Source: Verrucomicrobiales bacterium (lineage in GTDB: Bacteria; Verrucomicrobiota; Verrucomicrobiia; Limisphaerales; UBA9464). From it: a stretch of 9,279 nucleotides of DNA. Under the pieces are notes generated by a model. It saw only the letters and a list, made by a program, of their open reading frames with translations. It ran no database searches and was not told the DNA's origin. The stretch covers positions 1 to 9,279 of the forward strand of contig DLVS01000624.1 of assembly GCA_003445095.1 (NCBI GenBank), given 5' to 3'. Of this stretch, positions 8,044 through 9,279 are shown in pieces (within the stretch, counting starts at the first letter, position 1; every line of letters starts with the position of its first letter). A program made the position numbers and the translations under genes.

Positions 8044-9279
8044 TCACGATTGGAGTCCGGGCATTTTTTGAGGAGCCACTGAGGTAAAGAAGAGCCAGCG
8101 TTCGGCGAATTCGCCGGCGAGAAGCACGACGGCGGCACCCACGGCCCACCGCTGCGACAAGGCACCGACGGTTAACAGAAACGGCACTAGTAGTCCGCCG
8201 CTGATGGCACAGAGCAATCGGAGTCCTAGTAGGGGGCGAAGGGGGCCGAGCTGGAGAACAGCAGTACGACGAAGAGGAGTCCATTGTTCGGCGTCTGTGT
8301 TGGCGTGTTTCAGGACGGAGATCTCTAACACCAGTTTGAGCACGACGAGACTGGCCAGCATCCCGGCGAGAGTTGCGGAAGGTTGAACCGCAAGTGTCGC
8401 CGCAGAGCCCACTACCAGGGCTGTGCCCATAAAGCGGGGCCCCGTCGTGGCTACTCGCCAGAATTGACGCCCCGTTTCACCGTAAACTTTCGTTTGCGCC
8501 CAAAGCGCGGTCACACCCGTGAACAAAAGCGGTGTGCTACACAACCAAGGCGAAAGCTCGCCCGCTTTCCAGATTAGGGACGTCCACGCGTTTGGCTGGG
8601 ACAGCCCGTTGGCAGCAGAGCGAGCCCACCACACACCCAACACCAGTGTCGCAATACCCCCGAATGCATTGAGCACAACGGCTTCTCGACTCAGCCAACT
8701 GGTTCGCCAGCCCAGCCACACCCGCCAGGCTTTCAACGGTTGGCCGAGATGAAAAATGCTGGCGGCGAGTCCGGCGACAAACAGGGCAAACCCAACCGTG
8801 GCCAGTCCCGGAACCAGCAGGGAATCGGCGGCGGAAACATCCTCCTGGAGAAAGAGTGACGCGCTGAGCGTCCCGATCCCCGCCTGAGTCAACACCAGCA
8901 TTATCACCAACGGCCAGTGAGCTGGTTGCGGCTGAGGATCCGCATGATCTGCGGCACGCAGAGCATCCGCTCGCCGGGAGAGGTAACGAGTGGCGGGAAG
9001 CGTGATCGCTGGATGCGGAGCATCAGGCAGCCAACGAGGTTTGGCTGAGGTCCGCGAGTCGGCTCGAAATCTGGCGCGCAGGGCCTCCATCGAAACGAGC
9101 GTGATCTTAATCGCCTCGTTGGGGCAGGCCTGAACACAGGCGGGCGCTTCGCCATCAGCCAAGCGACCGTGACACATGTCGCATTTCCGCACGATGCCCC
9201 GTTTGGCAGAATATTTGGGCACCTCATAAGGGCACGTCAGCAGGCAATAACTGCAACCGATGCATTGATCGTCGAGGTG
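8044..9279 (-). CDS. DmsB-DmsC fusion: iron-sulfur electron-transfer domain plus eight-helix membrane anchor (5' end missing)
   Basis: The frame runs open from the right edge to TGA at 8046-8044, giving 411 visible residues. The first 19 codons carry CIGCSYC-LLT-CP (Cys 6, 9, 12, 16 of the fragment). A second motif, KCDMC...ACVQACP (Cys 33, 36, 48, 52), follows. These match the third and fourth cysteine groups of DmsB-type four-cluster ferredoxins; the first two groups should lie beyond the edge. A linker (about 60-120) leads to eight predicted hydrophobic helices (about 122-400). Family marks of the DmsC quinol-oxidising anchor are HLGQP...AWRVW, TSWLSREAV and the terminal AGEFAERWLFF. In E. 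coli DmsB and DmsC are separate proteins, so one polypeptide here does both jobs: taking electrons from quinol and passing them to a molybdoenzyme. The gene lies directly upstream of the molybdoenzyme gene, its likely partner. A GTG at 9222-9220 lies between the two cysteine motifs and is not the true start. Confidence 0.88.
   Translation of the reverse strand, partial: HLDDQCIGCSYCLLTCPYEVPKYSAKRGIVRKCDMCHGRLADGEAPACVQACPNEAIKITLVSMEALRARFRADSRTSAKPRWLPDAPHPAITLPATRYLSRRADALRAADHADPQPQPAHWPLVIMLVLTQAGIGTLSASLFLQEDVSAADSLLVPGLATVGFALFVAGLAASIFHLGQPLKAWRVWLGWRTSWLSREAVVLNAFGGIATLVLGVWWARSAANGLSQPNAWTSLIWKAGELSPWLCSTPLLFTGVTALWAQTKVYGETGRQFWRVATTGPRFMGTALVVGSAATLAVQPSATLAGMLASLVVLKLVLEISVLKHANTDAEQWTPLRRTAVLQLGPLRPLLGLRLLCAISGGLLVPFLLTVGALSQRWAVGAAVVLLAGEFAERWLFFTSVAPQKMPGLQS

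Noticed and set aside
8044..9222. GTG at 9222 as the start of the membrane anchor gene
   Set aside because: The frame continues open upstream to the window edge and encodes a full CxxCxxCxxxCP cluster motif, so the true start is outside the window.

Overview
The window is about 60% G+C and reads like a bacterial chromosome of the PVC group, most likely Verrucomicrobiota. That is an inference from three things: a giant secreted protein built from beta modules common in those phyla, a fused DmsB-DmsC type electron-transfer protein, and the absence of strong, well-spaced Shine-Dalgarno sites at the two visible starts. No RNA genes, insertion sequences, CRISPR arrays or attachment sites were seen.

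Layout. (1) 1-306, plus strand: the last half of a manganese-type superoxide dismutase (sodA), cut by the left edge. (2) 307-599: a 293-base non-coding stretch with several small GC-rich inverted repeats, a TTGACA hexamer and an AGGAGG just before the next gene. (3) 600-5558, plus strand: one very large gene for a 1652-residue exported protein. In order it has a signal peptide, an N-terminal beta module, a HYR-like domain, a PPC-like beta sandwich split by 21 tandem A-A-F-S-P pentapeptides, a gingipain-like (peptidase C25, clan CD) domain with a candidate His845/Cys882 dyad, then several Ig-like domains and a C-terminal beta module. (4) 5559-5741: a short spacer between converging genes, with a 9-bp hairpin. 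(5) 5742-7961, minus strand: a cytoplasmic molybdopterin / [4Fe-4S] oxidoreductase of the assimilatory nitrate reductase type. (6) 8044-9279, minus strand, cut by the right edge: a single polypeptide joining a DmsB-like four-cluster ferredoxin to a DmsC-like eight-helix membrane anchor.

How the genes fit together. The two minus-strand genes read in the same direction (fusion gene first, catalytic gene second, 82 bases apart) and probably form one operon. The inferred product is a molybdoenzyme that draws electrons from the quinone pool through an iron-sulfur/anchor fusion. The catalytic subunit has no twin-arginine signal, so the complex should face the cytoplasm, unlike DMSO reductase. The protease gene converges on this operon and has no evident functional link to it or to sodA.

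The most unusual elements are the pentapeptide array inside the secreted C25-like protein, whose codons have drifted while its amino acids have not, and the pairing of a nitrate-reductase-type catalytic subunit with a fused DmsB-DmsC partner.
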